DNA of 64,000 bases from Chionoecetes opilio (lineage: Eukaryota; Arthropoda; Malacostraca; Decapoda; Majidae). The translations under genes and the position numbers were made by a program. Positions 10,448 through 22,994 of the stretch are shown piece by piece (position 1 is the first letter of the stretch; every line of letters starts with the position of its first letter). The notes under the pieces are model-generated. The model made no database searches. It worked only from the letters and a program-made list of their open reading frames with translations, and was not told the DNA's origin. The stretch covers positions 1 through 64,000 of the forward strand of contig JACEEZ010018517.1 of the NCBI GenBank assembly GCA_016584305.1. Direction: 5' to 3'.

Positions 10448-13400
10448 GGGAGCGCGGTAATCGCGCCCCCGATCCGGTTTTGCCGGGGGGCCCGACCATG
10501 CAGACACCTCCAATGCCGATGCAGGGGAGGGGTCTGCCTATGATGAGTGCGGGGCAAAGCCCTCGGGAATCCCGCACTCTAAATCAAGTGGTAGGGCCCC
10601 CTAGCCCAACTTTTTCTTATGGGGGTGGCCGGGGCGGTGCAGAAGCGGCGCCTGCCCGTCGAATCACTCCTGGGATCAACCTGCGGAGGGTTCTTCGTGT
10701 GGGCTCGTGGAACGTTCTGAGCCTCTCAGACGATCATCGACTACCTCTCCTATCGGGCGAGCTCAGTAGGCTGAGGGTGGATATAGTGGGACTCTCTGAG
10801 ACGAGGAGGCCTGACAGTGGCGAGACTAGCAGTGGGGGCTACACCTACTACTGGTCCGGCATGAGCAATGGTCACCGTGTACGGGGAGTAGCTATAGGCA
10901 TCTCCAGCAAACTGCAGCCGTCAGTTGTTGAGGTTACTCCGGGTGATGAGCGTATAATGCGGGTGAGGATGAAACACACTCTGGGTTTCATGTCTCTTGT
11001 TGCAGTGTACGCTCCTACCGAGATGCGTAAAACTGAAGAGAAGGAGATGTTCTACGCCAAACTCGACTCTGTTTTAGACCAGTGTCCACCTCGGGACACA
11101 CTCATTGTCTTGGGCGACTTCAATGCTACTACTGGCACTGTGAGAGATAGCTACGAGCTATGTGTTGGTCCCTATGGCTCCGGTACCAGAAACACCAACA
11201 GTTCTCTGCTTCTGAACTTTGCAAGATCCAGAAGGTTGAGAATTGCAGGTTCTTGGTATCAGAGGCCAGAGCTGCACCGCTGGACATGGTATAGTAATGC
11301 CGGAGGGGTAGCTAAGGAGATCGACCACATCCTCGTTAGTACTCGTTGGAGGATCCTCCAGAACTGCAAGGTTTACCGGAGTGCTGAGTTCTTTGGAACA
11401 GATCACAGACTTGTTGTTGCTACACTTAAGCTTCATGTCAAGTCCAGAAGAATCTCAAGAGGTAACCATACTGTGTTTCATCTTGAGAAACTTAAGGACT
11501 TGACATGTGCTCATGAGTATGAGGTGGCAGTCTCAAATCGGTTTGATGTGCTCGGTGCTCTCGGGGACCCTGTAGAACTGTGGGATACCTTCAAACGTGA
11601 AACTCTACAGGCTGCCAAGGACTGAGCTTACAGAACTGTATTGTTCTGTATTGGGGAGCGCCCGAGTTCAAGGCGTGGTTTTGTCTCGACGGAGACGCTG
11701 GAGAAAATCGAGGAGAGTCGCGCTGCCAGGCTGGCTGGGAACCGGGACCAGCACAGGGCTCTGTCACGCCGGACTAGAACCCTCCTGAGGAGAGACAAGG
11801 AGAGGTATGTCAGGAGTCTCGCTGAGGATGTCGAGGGTCATTTGAACGCTAATGACCTCCGACCCGCCTACCGAGCCCTGAAGAAGCTCCGTTCCAAGTC
11901 TCCTTCTCGGGCGAGTGCTATTCGAACAGCAGATGGGCGCCTCGTGTCGGACATGGATGGGCAGATGGCTCGTTGGGCTGAGTACTTTGGGCAGTTGTTC
12001 ACGGTGGACCCTCCAACTGAGCAGCTTCACACCACTGGGTTACAGGCAGTGGATGCCGATCCTCCCATTGACGAAACCGCACCCTCTCTTGACGAAGTCA
12101 GAGAGGCTGTAGCAAAGTTGAGGGGTGGAAAGGCAGCTGGTGTTTGTAATATCAGTGCGGAGCTCCTCAAAGCGGGGGGTGAGGCCATGATCCGCGGGTT
12201 GCATGCTGTCCTGACTGCCGTGTGGCAATCAGGTACCATTCCTCCTGACTGGAAAAGGGGGCTGGTCGTCCCTATCTAGAAAGGGAAAGGGGACCGTCAG
12301 GACTGCAACAATTACCGCGGTATTACACTGCTCAGCGTACCAGGCAAGGTGCTTGCCCATCTATTGCTGACACGGATTCGCAGTCATCTGGTGAAGCATC
12401 AGAGACCTCAGCAGTCTGGGTTCACGCCTGGTAAGTCAACAACGGACCGTATCCTAGCGCTTCGTGTCCTGGTGGAACGCCGACGTGAGTTTCGACAGGG
12501 GATGCGTGCAGCCTATGTTGATCTCAAGAAGGCATTTAACTCAGTGCATCGTGAGTCACTTTGGGATCTTCTGCGACTTCGAGGGATTCCTGCAAGGACT
12601 ATTGGTTTGATAACTAGTCTGTATTCTGGGACTGGGAGTGCTGTGAAGTGTGGGGCAGGTGTATCCAGCTTCTTCCCTGTGAATACAGGAGTGAGGCAAG
12701 GGTGCGTCCTTGCCCCATCACTTTTCAACGCTTGTATGGACTGGGTATTGGACAAGGTTGTAGATCAAAGTGATTGTGGAGCATCCGTCGGCAACACCAA
12801 GATCACTGATCTTGTTTTTGCCGATGATGCAGTAATCTTTGCTGAGTCGCTGGAGGTCCTGGTGATGGCTCTCGAGGCGCTGCACGAGGAGGCAAAGCCT
12901 TTGGGACTAGAGATCTCCTTGCTTAAGACCAAGGTCCAGGTGTTTGGAGACTTACTAGATGAAGCAGTACAGTCTGTTCATGCGTGTGGCGAGGACATTG
13001 AGATCTTGGAAAGTTTTACATACCTTGGTAGCGCAGTCCATAATGATGGCGGGTCTCGTCAAGAAGTCTTACGGCGGATTGGCATAGCCCACGGTGTTAT
13101 GGACTCGCTCAGCGGGAGTATTTGGCATTGTCGGTACCTGTGCAGAAGGACAAAGATCCGGATCTTCAAGTCGCTTGTGATCCCTGTCTTACTCTATGGT
13201 TGTGAGACATGGACACTAAATAGTGACTTGAAGAGACGAATCAATGCCTTTGGTAATAAGTGTCTTCGCAGAATCATGGGGTATCGCTGGGAGGATTACG
13301 TGTCAAATCAGCGACTGCACCGTGAGACTGAATCGAGGCCTATTACCTGCATAGTCCGTCAGCGCCAACTTCGGCTATATGGGCATGTGGCACGCTACCC

Positions 13401-13634
13401 TGAAACCGATCCTTCCCATCGGGTTGTATCTGTAAGAGACAATCCGGCGTGGAGGAGGCCAAGGGGGCGCCCACAAGGCTCGTGGCACGGGCAAGTTGAT
13501 GTTTCTTGTCGAGAGCTGCTTGGTATGGGAAAGGAGCCTGCATGGGAACTCGCGCGTGGTGACCCCCGGGAGTGGCGTCGTAGGGTGGGCGAGGCGACGC
13601 GCCCCCCGGCGTATGCCCCCAATGATTGATTGAT
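10448..13634 (+). mobile_element. Full-length or nearly full-length RTE-type LINE with target duplication
   Basis: About 3.2-kb non-LTR retrotransposon. It is flanked by the direct repeat TGTATTCGCC at 10438-10447 and 13635-13644. It starts with a GC-rich leader, carries one long endonuclease-reverse transcriptase frame, and ends in a short tandem tail of GATT units (about 13622-13634), as RTE elements commonly do. The single-frame organisation, apurinic-like endonuclease and microsatellite tail fit the RTE group. Base composition is clearly more GC-rich than the surroundings. The intact target duplication indicates a fairly recent insertion into the Gypsy 3' region. Confidence 0.9.
10480..13629 (+). 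pseudogene. RTE endonuclease-reverse transcriptase, two in-frame stops
   Basis: Encodes the protein that nicks target DNA and reverse-transcribes the element's RNA. One frame runs throughout: an endonuclease (EEP) domain from VGSWNVLSLSDDHRLPLL through LSETRRPDSGE, LIVLGDFNATTG and KEIDHILVSTRW to FGTDHRLVV (about 10680-11430); a linker; then reverse transcriptase from RGGKAAGVCNISAELLK through QSGFTPGKSTTDR, AAYVDLKKAFNSVHR, NTGVRQGCVLAPSLFN to the catalytic FADDAVIF (about 12120-12845); and a C-terminal domain with LLYGCETWTLNSDLKR and QLRLYGHVARYPE, ending at 13629. The frame is broken only by TGA at 11623 and TAG at 12277. The latter sits where related proteins usually carry Trp, so a single G-to-A change could explain it. 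The ATG at 10480 is one plausible start. Confidence 0.92.
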
Positions 13635-13644
13635 TGTATTCGCC

Positions 13645-15010
13645 CGATTCACTCTGTTCATAATAATAATAATAATAATTACAATACCACCTTGTGTTTT
13701 GATTAGCCCCCCCGCTCGGCTACTTCTCCACTCTTACCAAAAAGTATGTGTTTGTTACCTCGTATATAGTGACACATATGGAACTAACAACCTTACCTAC
13801 TCTAACTGGTGGGTGAAAAAGGGGTATTTAGATTAAGGGGTATAAAGTATTTCTGTATAATGAAAAGGTATAAATAATTGAAATCACAGCAAAAGAAATG
13901 ATAAATATGCCTTTCCAACCAATACTCCCTATTGACCAATAATACTCTTGTGAAATAACTGGCGGGGATACACCCCCTAGACCTAAACTAACCTAGCTAG
14001 CCTGGGCAGACATTCTGAGAGAGTTAAAGGCCACGGTTGTTCGCTCAACAACATCCCTCTATTTCTACACCCCGGCGCTAGTGGGTATTTCGGTACGAGA
14101 CATGGCAGTGGCGGCACATGGTTGCTATCGGCACCGATAATTGATTGGCTGAGCGACTACAATGATGTCACAGCCTCGCCAGCGAATCACAATTGTGTAA
14201 AAACAAACGTGCCAGCCAATCATGTTTGTGTCTCAAACGTGTCAGCCAATCACAAGGCAGCAGCCGTGGCCTGCATTTTCAAGGTCGTTGTACTTATTTA
14301 TATTTTCTAGCTTATTCCATCATTCTTCCATCCCCTGTGTCACCTCCGTCGCTACAACACTTGTTTCTACCTCCACATAACGCGGGTAACACGCCGGTGG
14401 CTTGTACTTCCTTGTATTCTAGCTATTAATTATTCCTTCCGAGTAATAGGGCGCTCTTCTTCTTCTTGTGATCTTTTTCGCTTGATATCTATTCGTAGCT
14501 CGCCTTCCTTTAGTGTTGGGGGAAGCCACCACCCCGGGAGCCGGGTCACAAACCCCCGGCTAACACCCGGTACCCATTCACTGCTGGGTGGACAAGGGCT
14601 CGGGACAAGGAAAAGTGACAAGACACATACCTTCAGTCTGCCACGGAGCCGTGCGTGGTGGTGTCTGGCATCGCTAGTCGCTACCCGCGCGGGTGAGATG
14701 CCGCCGCTCACCCCTCTTGTCCCATCACCCCAAAACAATATCACCACAAGCGGCTGGGTCTGTTATATGGCCTAATTTCGTTTGTATACTTGCCCTGTTC
14801 AGTTCTTGAGTCAGAAAACATCATATATACTCAATGTATGAGTATTTTTATGTATGTTGCGTCCTCAACACCACCCTATAGGCAGTTGCCTTGTTTTAAC
14901 AACTTAACGTCCACTGGTACGTCATCAATCTCCCCGCGTAATACCAAAACAGCTGATGATAGTTGCTAAGTTGTTAAGCATGGACGTTAGCGTCTCGGAA
15001 TGTGCCCCCT
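13645..15010. other. Unassigned region after the RTE insertion
   Basis: Begins with the probable continuation of the interrupted Gypsy 3' end, then an AAT microsatellite (about 13662-13680). A block at 13880-13990 (ACCAATACTCCCTAT, then ACTGGCGGGGATACACCCCC) resembles 15100-15180. A GC-rich stretch at about 14500-14720 contains ACACCCGGTACCCATTCACT and looks like a decayed SINE related to the one at 15880-16183. No gene is recognised. Confidence 0.4.
14139..14262 (+). promoter_or_regulatory. Cluster of CCAAT-like boxes in both orientations
   Basis: Within about 110 bases there is one ATTGG box (TTGATTGGCT, 14141-14150) and two CAGCCAAT boxes (14213-14220, 14243-14250). The last two lie in a short direct repeat, AACGTGYCAGCCAATCA, 31 bases apart. 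A variant, CAGCGAATCAC, sits at 14180. Clusters like this occur in NF-Y-type promoters, but no adjacent gene is recognised, so function is speculative. Confidence 0.25.
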
Positions 15011-15450
15011 GGGCATTGATTACATAGCCTTAGCTCACTGAGGGGGTTTCGCCCACCCCCAGACCCCCCGTGTTATTTTTTTTTTTTTATTCCTGCCGGC
15101 GGTAAATATGCAGTTTCAACCAATACTCTCCTGACATAACTGGGGGAGCTGCTCTCTCCCAGAACCCCCCACTAGTTAACTAACCTAATCTGGGCATTGA
15201 TTTCGTAACCTAACCTCACTGCGGGGGTTTCACCCCCCCAGACCACCTTGTGTTATTTTTTTTATTGGTTATAAATATTCCTTAGCGATGAGAACGAAGT
15301 GTTCAGGATGCTTAACCAGCGATCGTGTATTGGTTTAAACTGCACATATACCCTGCCGACTATTGTAGGGGTTAAAAATACTCCTTATGATGAGAATGAA
15401 ACGTTCAGGCTATCTAAAACCACCGATCTTGTATTGGTTTAAACAGCAAA
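15011..15450. repeat. Two short diverged tandem duplications
   Basis: The block GGGCATTGATTACATAGCC followed by CTCACTGAGGGGGTTTCGCC (from 15012) recurs from 15188 with about 177-bp spacing. Each copy ends in CCAGACC, CTTGTGTTA or a similar form, and a T-run. A second pair (TTCAGGATGCTTAACCAGCG at about 15301 and its relative at about 15402, each followed by TGTATTGGTTTAAAC) repeats with about 100-bp spacing. This looks like decayed non-coding repeat DNA. Confidence 0.65.
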
Positions 15451-15618
15451 TATATAAAAAAAATACTAGGAAATACCTAATGCTTATATAAGAAGTTGTA
15501 TTGTGAACTTGCATAAATTTATCTCCCTCCACTATTCATTGGACTACTATAATATTGAAAATGATCTCTCCTATTTACTGTATTTTCATTGTTAAATATA
15601 AGTAGGCTCCAGTACATG
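15451..15618. other. Short unassigned AT-rich spacer
   Basis: Nothing is recognised in it. Confidence 0.3.
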
Positions 15619-15692
15619 GGGCGCTCCATAGCTCAGTGGTAAAGTGTTGCTGTTTCTATGCAAAACACTTGGGTTCGAATCCCCCACACTAC
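15619..15692 (+). repeat. tRNA-like sequence (probable SINE head or tRNA pseudogene)
   Basis: Contains an A-box-like CATAGCTCAGTGGTAAAG and a B-box GGGTTCGAATCCC at tRNA-like spacing. The region that should be the anticodon arm (GTTGCTGTTTCTATGCAAAAC) does not fold into a standard 5-bp stem with a 7-base loop, and the acceptor strands do not pair well. It is therefore more likely a SINE head or a decayed tRNA copy than a working tRNA gene. Confidence 0.5.
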
Positions 15693-15879
15693 ACTGCAAA
15701 CACACGAGCCGTGGAGAGAGTCAGAACTCTGAGTTCTAACAATAATCATACTAACTCCCATCTACACTGCATGCCGTCTGACCAACAGACTGCCTTTACT
15801 TGGAGTGTTTATAGTTTGCCATTCCACAATTCAACACCGCAGTGAAATGTATATCTCCTGCCGATAACATCACAAGACA

Positions 15880-16183
15880 TTAACGATACATAAGATGAAA
15901 AATATCACCATGGGATTTAGGTGAAGGTACAGCATACGCTATGCTGCGCGTGGCCTCCGTGCTCATTTCCGTGGGTGGCATCAGTTTTTGAGCCTGTGGT
16001 GCATGATAGCCCTTTACCCCGGGACACAGGGCTAGTGTGACATCTGGGTTACCACAGTTACATTCCCCAGGTTTTCCCAGGTACCCATTTATCAACCCCG
16101 AAAGGGAGGATGAACAGGATTCGAACCAGGGCTCGCAGATTCGTAGCCAGGCGCGCTAGCCACTACACCACGGAGGCGACGAT
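15880..16183 (-). repeat. tRNA-derived SINE
   Basis: Read on the minus strand from 16183: a tRNA-like head with A-box TGGTGTAGTGGCTAGCGCG and B-box CTGGTTCGAATCC about 35 bases later, then a tRNA-unrelated body of about 220 bases running toward 15890. The body segment GCTGCGCGTGGCCTCCGTG (written on the plus strand, about 15948) recurs near 63905, which confirms a dispersed repeat. Confidence 0.75.
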
Positions 16184-16382
16184 ATAACGATACCATAATT
16201 CCTAAGCCTTAACAGGATCCTCGTATCCATACCTGTAGTTCTCCTGATAATTTCCAGTAGCCAGTCAGGCCAAACTGCATGCCGATAACCATGTGGCGTC
16301 GCGTTTGCGCGTTCAGCGTTCACTTCTGTATCGTAAGTGTTTGTGACTGTACTTTGGTGTCGTATAGGGAATTTAAATTTAG

Positions 16383-16535
<153 letters not shown>

Positions 16536-18081
16536 TTGCCGTTAACTTGGGTTCGTTTGAGATTAATTTACTCCTCCAATGAACCCAGCAGTGTTACAAC
16601 AAAAAGAAATGTAAGATTATATTATGAGTATGCTGCCACCAGTTCAAGATTTATCCCTAAAGAGTCTAACTCTTGAACAGAATTTTAATATTTATCGACT
16701 AGCAAGTAACGTGAACTTTATATTTCAAATGAATATTTTACCGAGTTAACACGTAATTAGGATCGAAGGACTGTGAATAAGTATTTCCTTAACACACTTT
16801 GCATGTCACCTGGGTTGATTAACCTACCTAAGAATCAGTCACCTCAGAATTAAGGTTTATTAATACCAAACACTCGTCTCCACGAAGGTTGACACTATAT
16901 ACTAATGGAACATTGAAGAATTACTGAGGGCGTATTACATGAAGATAAATACACTAAGTTAATTGACACATTTTGAAGAGACTTATATGATAGCCGGGAA
17001 CGACACGCACATTCGAGAAAACTTTACCAACTCCGCCGTTTCATTTATTAAGTCTTCCTACATAAGAAGAGTGGACACGGATGGACACACTGTCGTCTTC
17101 AGAGTTAGTTCTGAGTCACCTGTGGCTTCTGGTGGACACCCCGTATCGCCCCCAACACTCACTACGAAAAACTACTTAACCTATTATGGCGGTCTAGCTC
17201 CTATTCTTTCCAATGTAACCAAAACAAAAACATAACAGAATGAATAGTGAGAAATGGGAAGGAAGTGTAAGCGTAGTGTATGTTTGTGTTCACATGTGGC
17301 AGACGAGAAGAGTTGTAGAGAGATTCAACCTGATTGGGATGAGAGCCAAGAGTAGAATCCTTAGTTAACACGGCAAGGACTGATACACGAGTATATTAAT
17401 AAACAAGTAAATGTTCTAGTATTGGAAATTTCTATCGAACGGGGGAGAGAAACTATGTACCTGATTGGGATGAGAGCCAAGAGTAGAATGAGGTCTCGTG
17501 GCGTGGGGTGGCGTGGGCTGAGCCTCTCGCGCGGGAAAACAGAGTGTGTTCGTTGATACATCCATGGCTTAAATAACATTGACGTTGAATGATTAACAAC
17601 CATGTTAGGATATGTGAGTAAAAAGAATACTTTATGAGCTACAGTGTAATAAACTATGTTCAACGATGATGAAAATTTGGCGGTAAAAATAGTTTAATTT
17701 TTCCCTATACTACAATCGAAGCTGTGTTAAGCCTTCGCAGAATTCTCCCACGAGGAGACCACGAGGAGAGGTCGTGTCTTCCTGCGATTTCCCGAAATGA
17801 TAATAATTTAGCGTACCACGGACACTTATTGATGTCATGGATTTCCTAAAGCAATTTACTATATACTCAAAATACCTGAAGATGAAGTGATTGTTGTTAA
17901 TTCTAGAGCGTTTTAATCTATGGGGATTAAAATTTGCTAATTTAAGTGATCGCATAAATAACCGGTTTGAAGTGGATTTACAGGAGAGGGAGGCAAAGGA
18001 GAGAGAGAATGATGGAAGGGGGGAAAGGGAAGAAAAGGAAGGAAGGAAAGAAGTTAATGATATGTTACAAGGAACAATGCT
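16536..18081. other. Unassigned region with a spaced 30-bp direct repeat
   Basis: Only short frames are seen. A 30-base sequence starting CCTGATTGGGATGAGAGCC occurs identically at 17329-17358 and 17460-17489, 131 bases apart. A purine-rich stretch (AGGGAGG, GAAGGAAGGAAAG) lies at 17980-18055. No gene is identified. Confidence 0.5.
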
Positions 18082-19980
18082 TATCATCTACATAAGTTTA
18101 CATAAGAACATAAAAACATAAGAAAATAAGGAAGCTACAAGAGGCCGCGAGGCCTACACGTGGTAGTTCCTGCCACCTAACACTACCTACATCCACCTTT
18201 CATCCCCATCCATGAACCTATCCAGCTCTTCTTTAAAGCTCCCTAATGACTCCGCACTAACTACCTGTCTACTGAGACCATTCCATTCATTCACCACCCT
18301 ATTTGTGAACCAGTTTTTCCCTATTTCCTTTCTAAATCTACGCTTTTCAAGCTTGAATCCGTTACTTCTTGTTTCTTCTACCCTGGTTTAAAGCCGTAAA
18401 AACTTTTCCTAGCTCTCCTTTATTAAATCCCTTTATCCACTTAAAAACTTCTATCAGATCGCCCCTTACTCTGCGTCTCTCGAGTGAGTGTAATTTTAAT
18501 AACTTCAATCTCCTCTCATAACTAAAGTTACGCATCCCTTGTATCATTTTGGTCATCCTTCTCTGCACTGTTTCTAACAAGGTTATATCCATCCTGTAAT
18601 ATGGAGACCAAAACTGAACCGCATAGTCTAGGTGAGGCCTGACTAGAGCCAGATAAAGCTTTAGAATAACTTCCGCACTTCTACTTTTAACACTTCTGGT
18701 AATTTGAATCCTAATACTCTATTAGCTCTATTTCTGGCCTCGATACATTTTTTTCCTAGGTCGGAGGTCTGGGTTCACCCCCCACTCCAAGATCTTTTTC
18801 ACCTTCTGATCTTTTCAGCGATACATTGCTTATGGTGTATCTATTACCAGGTTTTTTTTTACCAACATTCATAACGCTGCATTTATCAATATTAAATTCC
18901 ATCTGCCATCTGACTGCCCACTCGTTAAGTTTATTTAAGTCTCCCTGCAATATGTTTACATCAGACTGTGATCCAATAATCCTACCTAACTTAGTATCAT
19001 CAGCAAACTTGCTGATATCACTGCTAATCCCACTATCCAAGTCGTTGATGTAAATCAAAAATAGTAATGGACCCAAAACAGACCCTTGTGGAACTCTACT
19101 TGTCACCAGTCCCCATTCAGATTTAGAACCATTAATTGTAACCCTTTGTTGCCTATTACTTAGCCAAGCTCTGATCCAATGAAGAACCTTCCCATCTATT
19201 CCATAAGCCTTAACCTTATTTAAGAGTCGCTCGTGTGGTACTTTGTCAAATGCCTTACTAAAGTCCAGATATATTATATCATAATCCTTATCATTATCTG
19301 CCGTCTCATAAACTTTCCTATAAAAACTCAATAAATTGGTGAGACATGACCTACCCTTGGTGAATCCATGTTGTGAATCATTGATCAAACTATGTTTATC
19401 TAAGTGCTCTCTAATGTTTTTTACAATAATAGATTCCAATAATTTACCCACCACTGATGACTTACAATAGACTTACGGGTCTATAATTTGACTTTAGTCC
19501 TCTGTCTCCCTTCTTAAATATGGGAACAACATTTCCTTTCCTCCACAATAATGGCACATCGCCTATCTCAACCGATTTCCTAAAAATGTGCACTAACGAC
19601 TCACTAACAACCTCCTTGCATTCCTTTAATACCCTGGGATACACTTCATCTGGTCCTGGCGATTTAAATTTTTTCATTTTATCTATACCTTCTTCCACCA
19701 TTTCCCTAGTTATCACCATATCTTTGAGTTTCTCCTCATCGCTTCCTTTGAACATCTGTTCACTATCAGGTATCGTCTGTGTATCCTCCTCCGTAAAAAC
19801 ACTTAAGAAATAATCATTTAGACTCTTACACATATCCTCATCCGTATTTAAGACCTCACCCTGTCCTTACCTTAACGGCCCAATCAAATCCCTTGTCTTG
19901 GTTTTATATACCTGATAGAACCCCTTTGGGTCCCTTTTCGCCTGTCCTGCGGCTGTCCTACATATGCTCATTAAACCTAG
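18082..19980 (-). pseudogene. CR1-like LINE, 5'-truncated: reverse transcriptase and 3' end
   Basis: Minus-strand non-LTR retrotransposon fragment. From right to left: linker and start of reverse transcriptase (19833-19462, with KSPGPDEVYPRVLKECK and VVPIFKKGDRGLKSNYRP), a frameshift near 19460, the core (19454-18756, with SQHGFTKGRSCLTNLL, YLDFSKAFDKVPHERLL, VPQGSVLGPLLFLIYIND and catalytic KFADDTKL), and the C-terminal region (18592-18362). The 3' end carries repeated TTATGT units (about 18090-18125), as CR1-type elements often do. The same family reappears on the plus strand at 31330-34860. CR1 assignment is by motif memory. Confidence 0.85.
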
Positions 19981-20033
19981 AATGAAAATAAGTTGATCTT
20001 AATCTACTACGGATATCAAAATCCTGGCATTAC

Positions 20034-20034
<1 letters not shown>

Positions 20035-20130
<96 letters not shown>

Positions 20131-20154
20131 GTGTGGTGTGTGTTGTGTGTGGTG

Positions 20155-20186
<32 letters not shown>
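20035..20186. repeat. GT microsatellite
   Basis: About 150 bases of TG with a few GTGGTGT interruptions around 20128-20160. It abuts the 5'-truncated end of the CR1-like LINE. Confidence 0.97.
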
Positions 20187-20189
<3 letters not shown>

Positions 20190-20793
20190 CTCTTGAGCCC
20201 TGATCAAGCCTCGAATATTTTCTTTGAAAACGTGAGTAGTTACTGTCCTTCTTAAGCAAGGGATGGAGTGTGCGGTGTGGCAGGTTTTAGCTGTACCCAT
20301 AGATCGGTCGCTATGAAATCTAAGACCTTTCTGGAAGGGTAATGGTTGGCGGTCGTGGGTCCAGCATGTAATCAAAAGGGTGAGAGATTAACACCCCTGC
20401 ACGCACACACACTCCACCACCACCACCATAACCAGTGTCATCACCGCAACGGCATTATATCTCCAGCCTCCCTCTTCCTCTTCCCCTGCCTCCATCTGCG
20501 ACTTACCGCCTACGGGAAATTGAAGGTAGAAGGAAAAAAGCGAATGGAAAGTGAGTGGACACGTAGCCAGGGTAAAATTGGTGGTTGTTTTGATGTTGTA
20601 GGCAAGGGAGGATCAGCCTCGGTTGCAGCAAGGCAGCAACACATGTCGTGGCAGCAAGGCAGTGATCGAGGGAGGTCATGACTAGAGGTGGACCGGATAG
20701 CCGCATCCATTTTAACATCCGCATCCGCATGTTATGCGGATATCTTACATAACACTGTCCTTATGTACTTATGTAATACTGACATGTCGGTTG

Positions 20794-20796
<3 letters not shown>
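20187..20796. other. Unassigned spacer
   Basis: Short frames only. The segment 20685-20750 (AGGTGGACCGGATAGCCGC, then inverted CATCCGCAT and ATGCGGAT motifs) may be one end of a small DNA element, but no partner end was found. Confidence 0.35.
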
Positions 20797-20836
<40 letters not shown>

Positions 20837-20950
20837 TGAGAGGAGAGAGAGGAAGAGAGAGGAGAAAAGGAAGGAGAGGAGGAGGAAGAAGAGAGAAGAG
20901 AGAAAGGGAGAGAGAGGAGAGAGGAGAAGGGAGAGAGAGAGAGGGGGGAG
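20797..20950. repeat. Imperfect GA microsatellite
   Basis: Purine-only run of GA units with GGA and AAG interruptions. All long frames through it are repeat artefacts. Confidence 0.95.
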
Positions 20951-20974
20951 GACCAAAAAAGGAAACCCAAAAAA

Positions 20975-21062
20975 AATTTTTNTATATAATATATATATAA
21001 AAATATATAAAAATTTTAATATATATAAAAATTTATTATATATTATATATTTTAAATTATAT

Positions 21063-21098
<36 letters not shown>

Positions 21099-21117
21099 AT
21101 ATTATATATATATATAT
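20975..21117. repeat. TA-rich low-complexity run with one ambiguous base
   Basis: Alternating TA with short A and T runs. It contains a single N at 20982. It abuts the Penelope-like fragment. Confidence 0.95.
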
Positions 21118-21797
21118 AATAACTACTACACAGATGTCACAGTTTATCCTCCAACTGGTTTGCCTTCGATAATGAAATTAAATTCCTTACTAATATTTTC
21201 CAAAATAATGGTTATCTCCTTAAATTGATAGAAAAAACAATTTCTAGTTTCGTAGATGAAAAGTTCGACCCTAAGCTGAATCAATTCGAACCTATATTAG
21301 ACACACATTATATTAAACTTCCATTTTATGGCCATCTTAGTTATATCATTCGTAAAAAACTCAATAATCTACTCAAGTTACACTTTCCTAACTCAAAATG
21401 TGTATTTGTTTTCACTAATCCATTTACTTTAAGAACACATTTCAAATATAAAGATCCTATACCTAAAAATTTTATCTCCAATATAATTTATGAATTTGAG
21501 TGTTCGAGTTCTAAGGCTCGATACATCGGTGAGACGTCGAGAAACTTAACCCTTAGGTTCGCAGAACATAAAGGTGTTTCTGCTCGTACTGGCCCACCTA
21601 TTTTTTCCCCTTCTCAATCTGCAATACGTTCCCACTCCCATGATCTTGATCACCCATTCTCTATTAATGATTTTAGAATCTTATCAAAGGCAAACTTCTC
21701 TAGTGATACTAAATTATTAGAATCCATACACATCAAGCACTTGTCTCCTGATCTTAATAATCAAGTCACCTCATACCAATTACATATACTCAAATGA
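21118..21797 (+). pseudogene. Penelope-like element, C-terminal part with GIY-YIG endonuclease
   Basis: 5'-truncated Penelope-like retroelement. The frame is open from the TA repeat and gives SLSSNWFAFDNEIKFLTN, then about 190 residues from the ATG at 21225. The last third carries a GIY-YIG nuclease signature: IIYEFECSS (about residues 87-95 from that Met), YIG at 100-102, then TSRNLTLRFAEHK. Penelope-like elements pair a telomerase-like reverse transcriptase with this endonuclease, and here the reverse transcriptase is missing. The frame ends normally at 21797. With no start and no polymerase it is a remnant. Confidence 0.85.
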
Positions 21798-22140
21798 TTA
21801 TCCCACTGTTTCGATCGTCCGACTCTCGTTTCGATCGCTCCATAGGAACCGAAATGCTACCTGTAATATCATTGTTCATTCAGTCCTCTGCAAACCTAGA
21901 CAGCATACACATCAAGGTTTGTTAAAGTATAAATTATGTTTTTAGTTTTTAGATAATATAGGATTATTTTATTGCTTAAAATTTTTTGATGTCTGCTTTT
22001 AGCAGTTTTTAGTATCTTAACTTATATAAACCATTTTAGCCTGATGATGCCAAGTGTTTTGGCGAAACGTTGCACGCACATAAAGAACCCGAAGAAATTA
22101 CGAGAGTGTTTTTGCCGCCCTAAAAATCTTCATGTATCAA
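21798..22140 (+). mobile_element. 3' region of the Penelope-like element
   Basis: Non-coding sequence after the GIY-YIG frame, ending near the next TA repeat. It contains a hammerhead-like core (22041-22080). Penelope-like elements are known to carry hammerhead motifs in their terminal repeats, so position and motif agree. Confidence 0.6.
22041..22080 (+). ncRNA. Hammerhead-ribozyme-like core, probably degenerate
   Basis: CTGATGA is followed by a hairpin (GCCAA, loop GTGTT, TTGGC) and then GAAAC, which matches the conserved hammerhead order CUGAUGA - stem II - GAAA. Next comes a short potential stem III (ACG, loop, CG). The expected T at the base of stem III next to the cleavage site is a C (CGCA), giving an A-C mismatch, and stem I pairing is weak. 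So the core is there but activity is doubtful. Confidence 0.5.
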
Positions 22141-22154
22141 CCTAAGAATATCAA

Positions 22155-22880
<726 letters not shown>

Positions 22881-22892
22881 TATATATATAAT

Positions 22893-22981
<89 letters not shown>

Positions 22982-22994
22982 ATATATATATATA
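22881..22994. repeat. TA microsatellite at a LINE 3' end
   Basis: Alternating TA run directly following the 3' end of the minus-strand LINE. The LINE sequence ends in a lysine-codon A-rich motif before the TA run. Confidence 0.95.

Noticed and set aside
15619..15692. Functional tRNA gene
   Set aside because: Boxes A and B are present, but the anticodon and acceptor arms do not pair properly.
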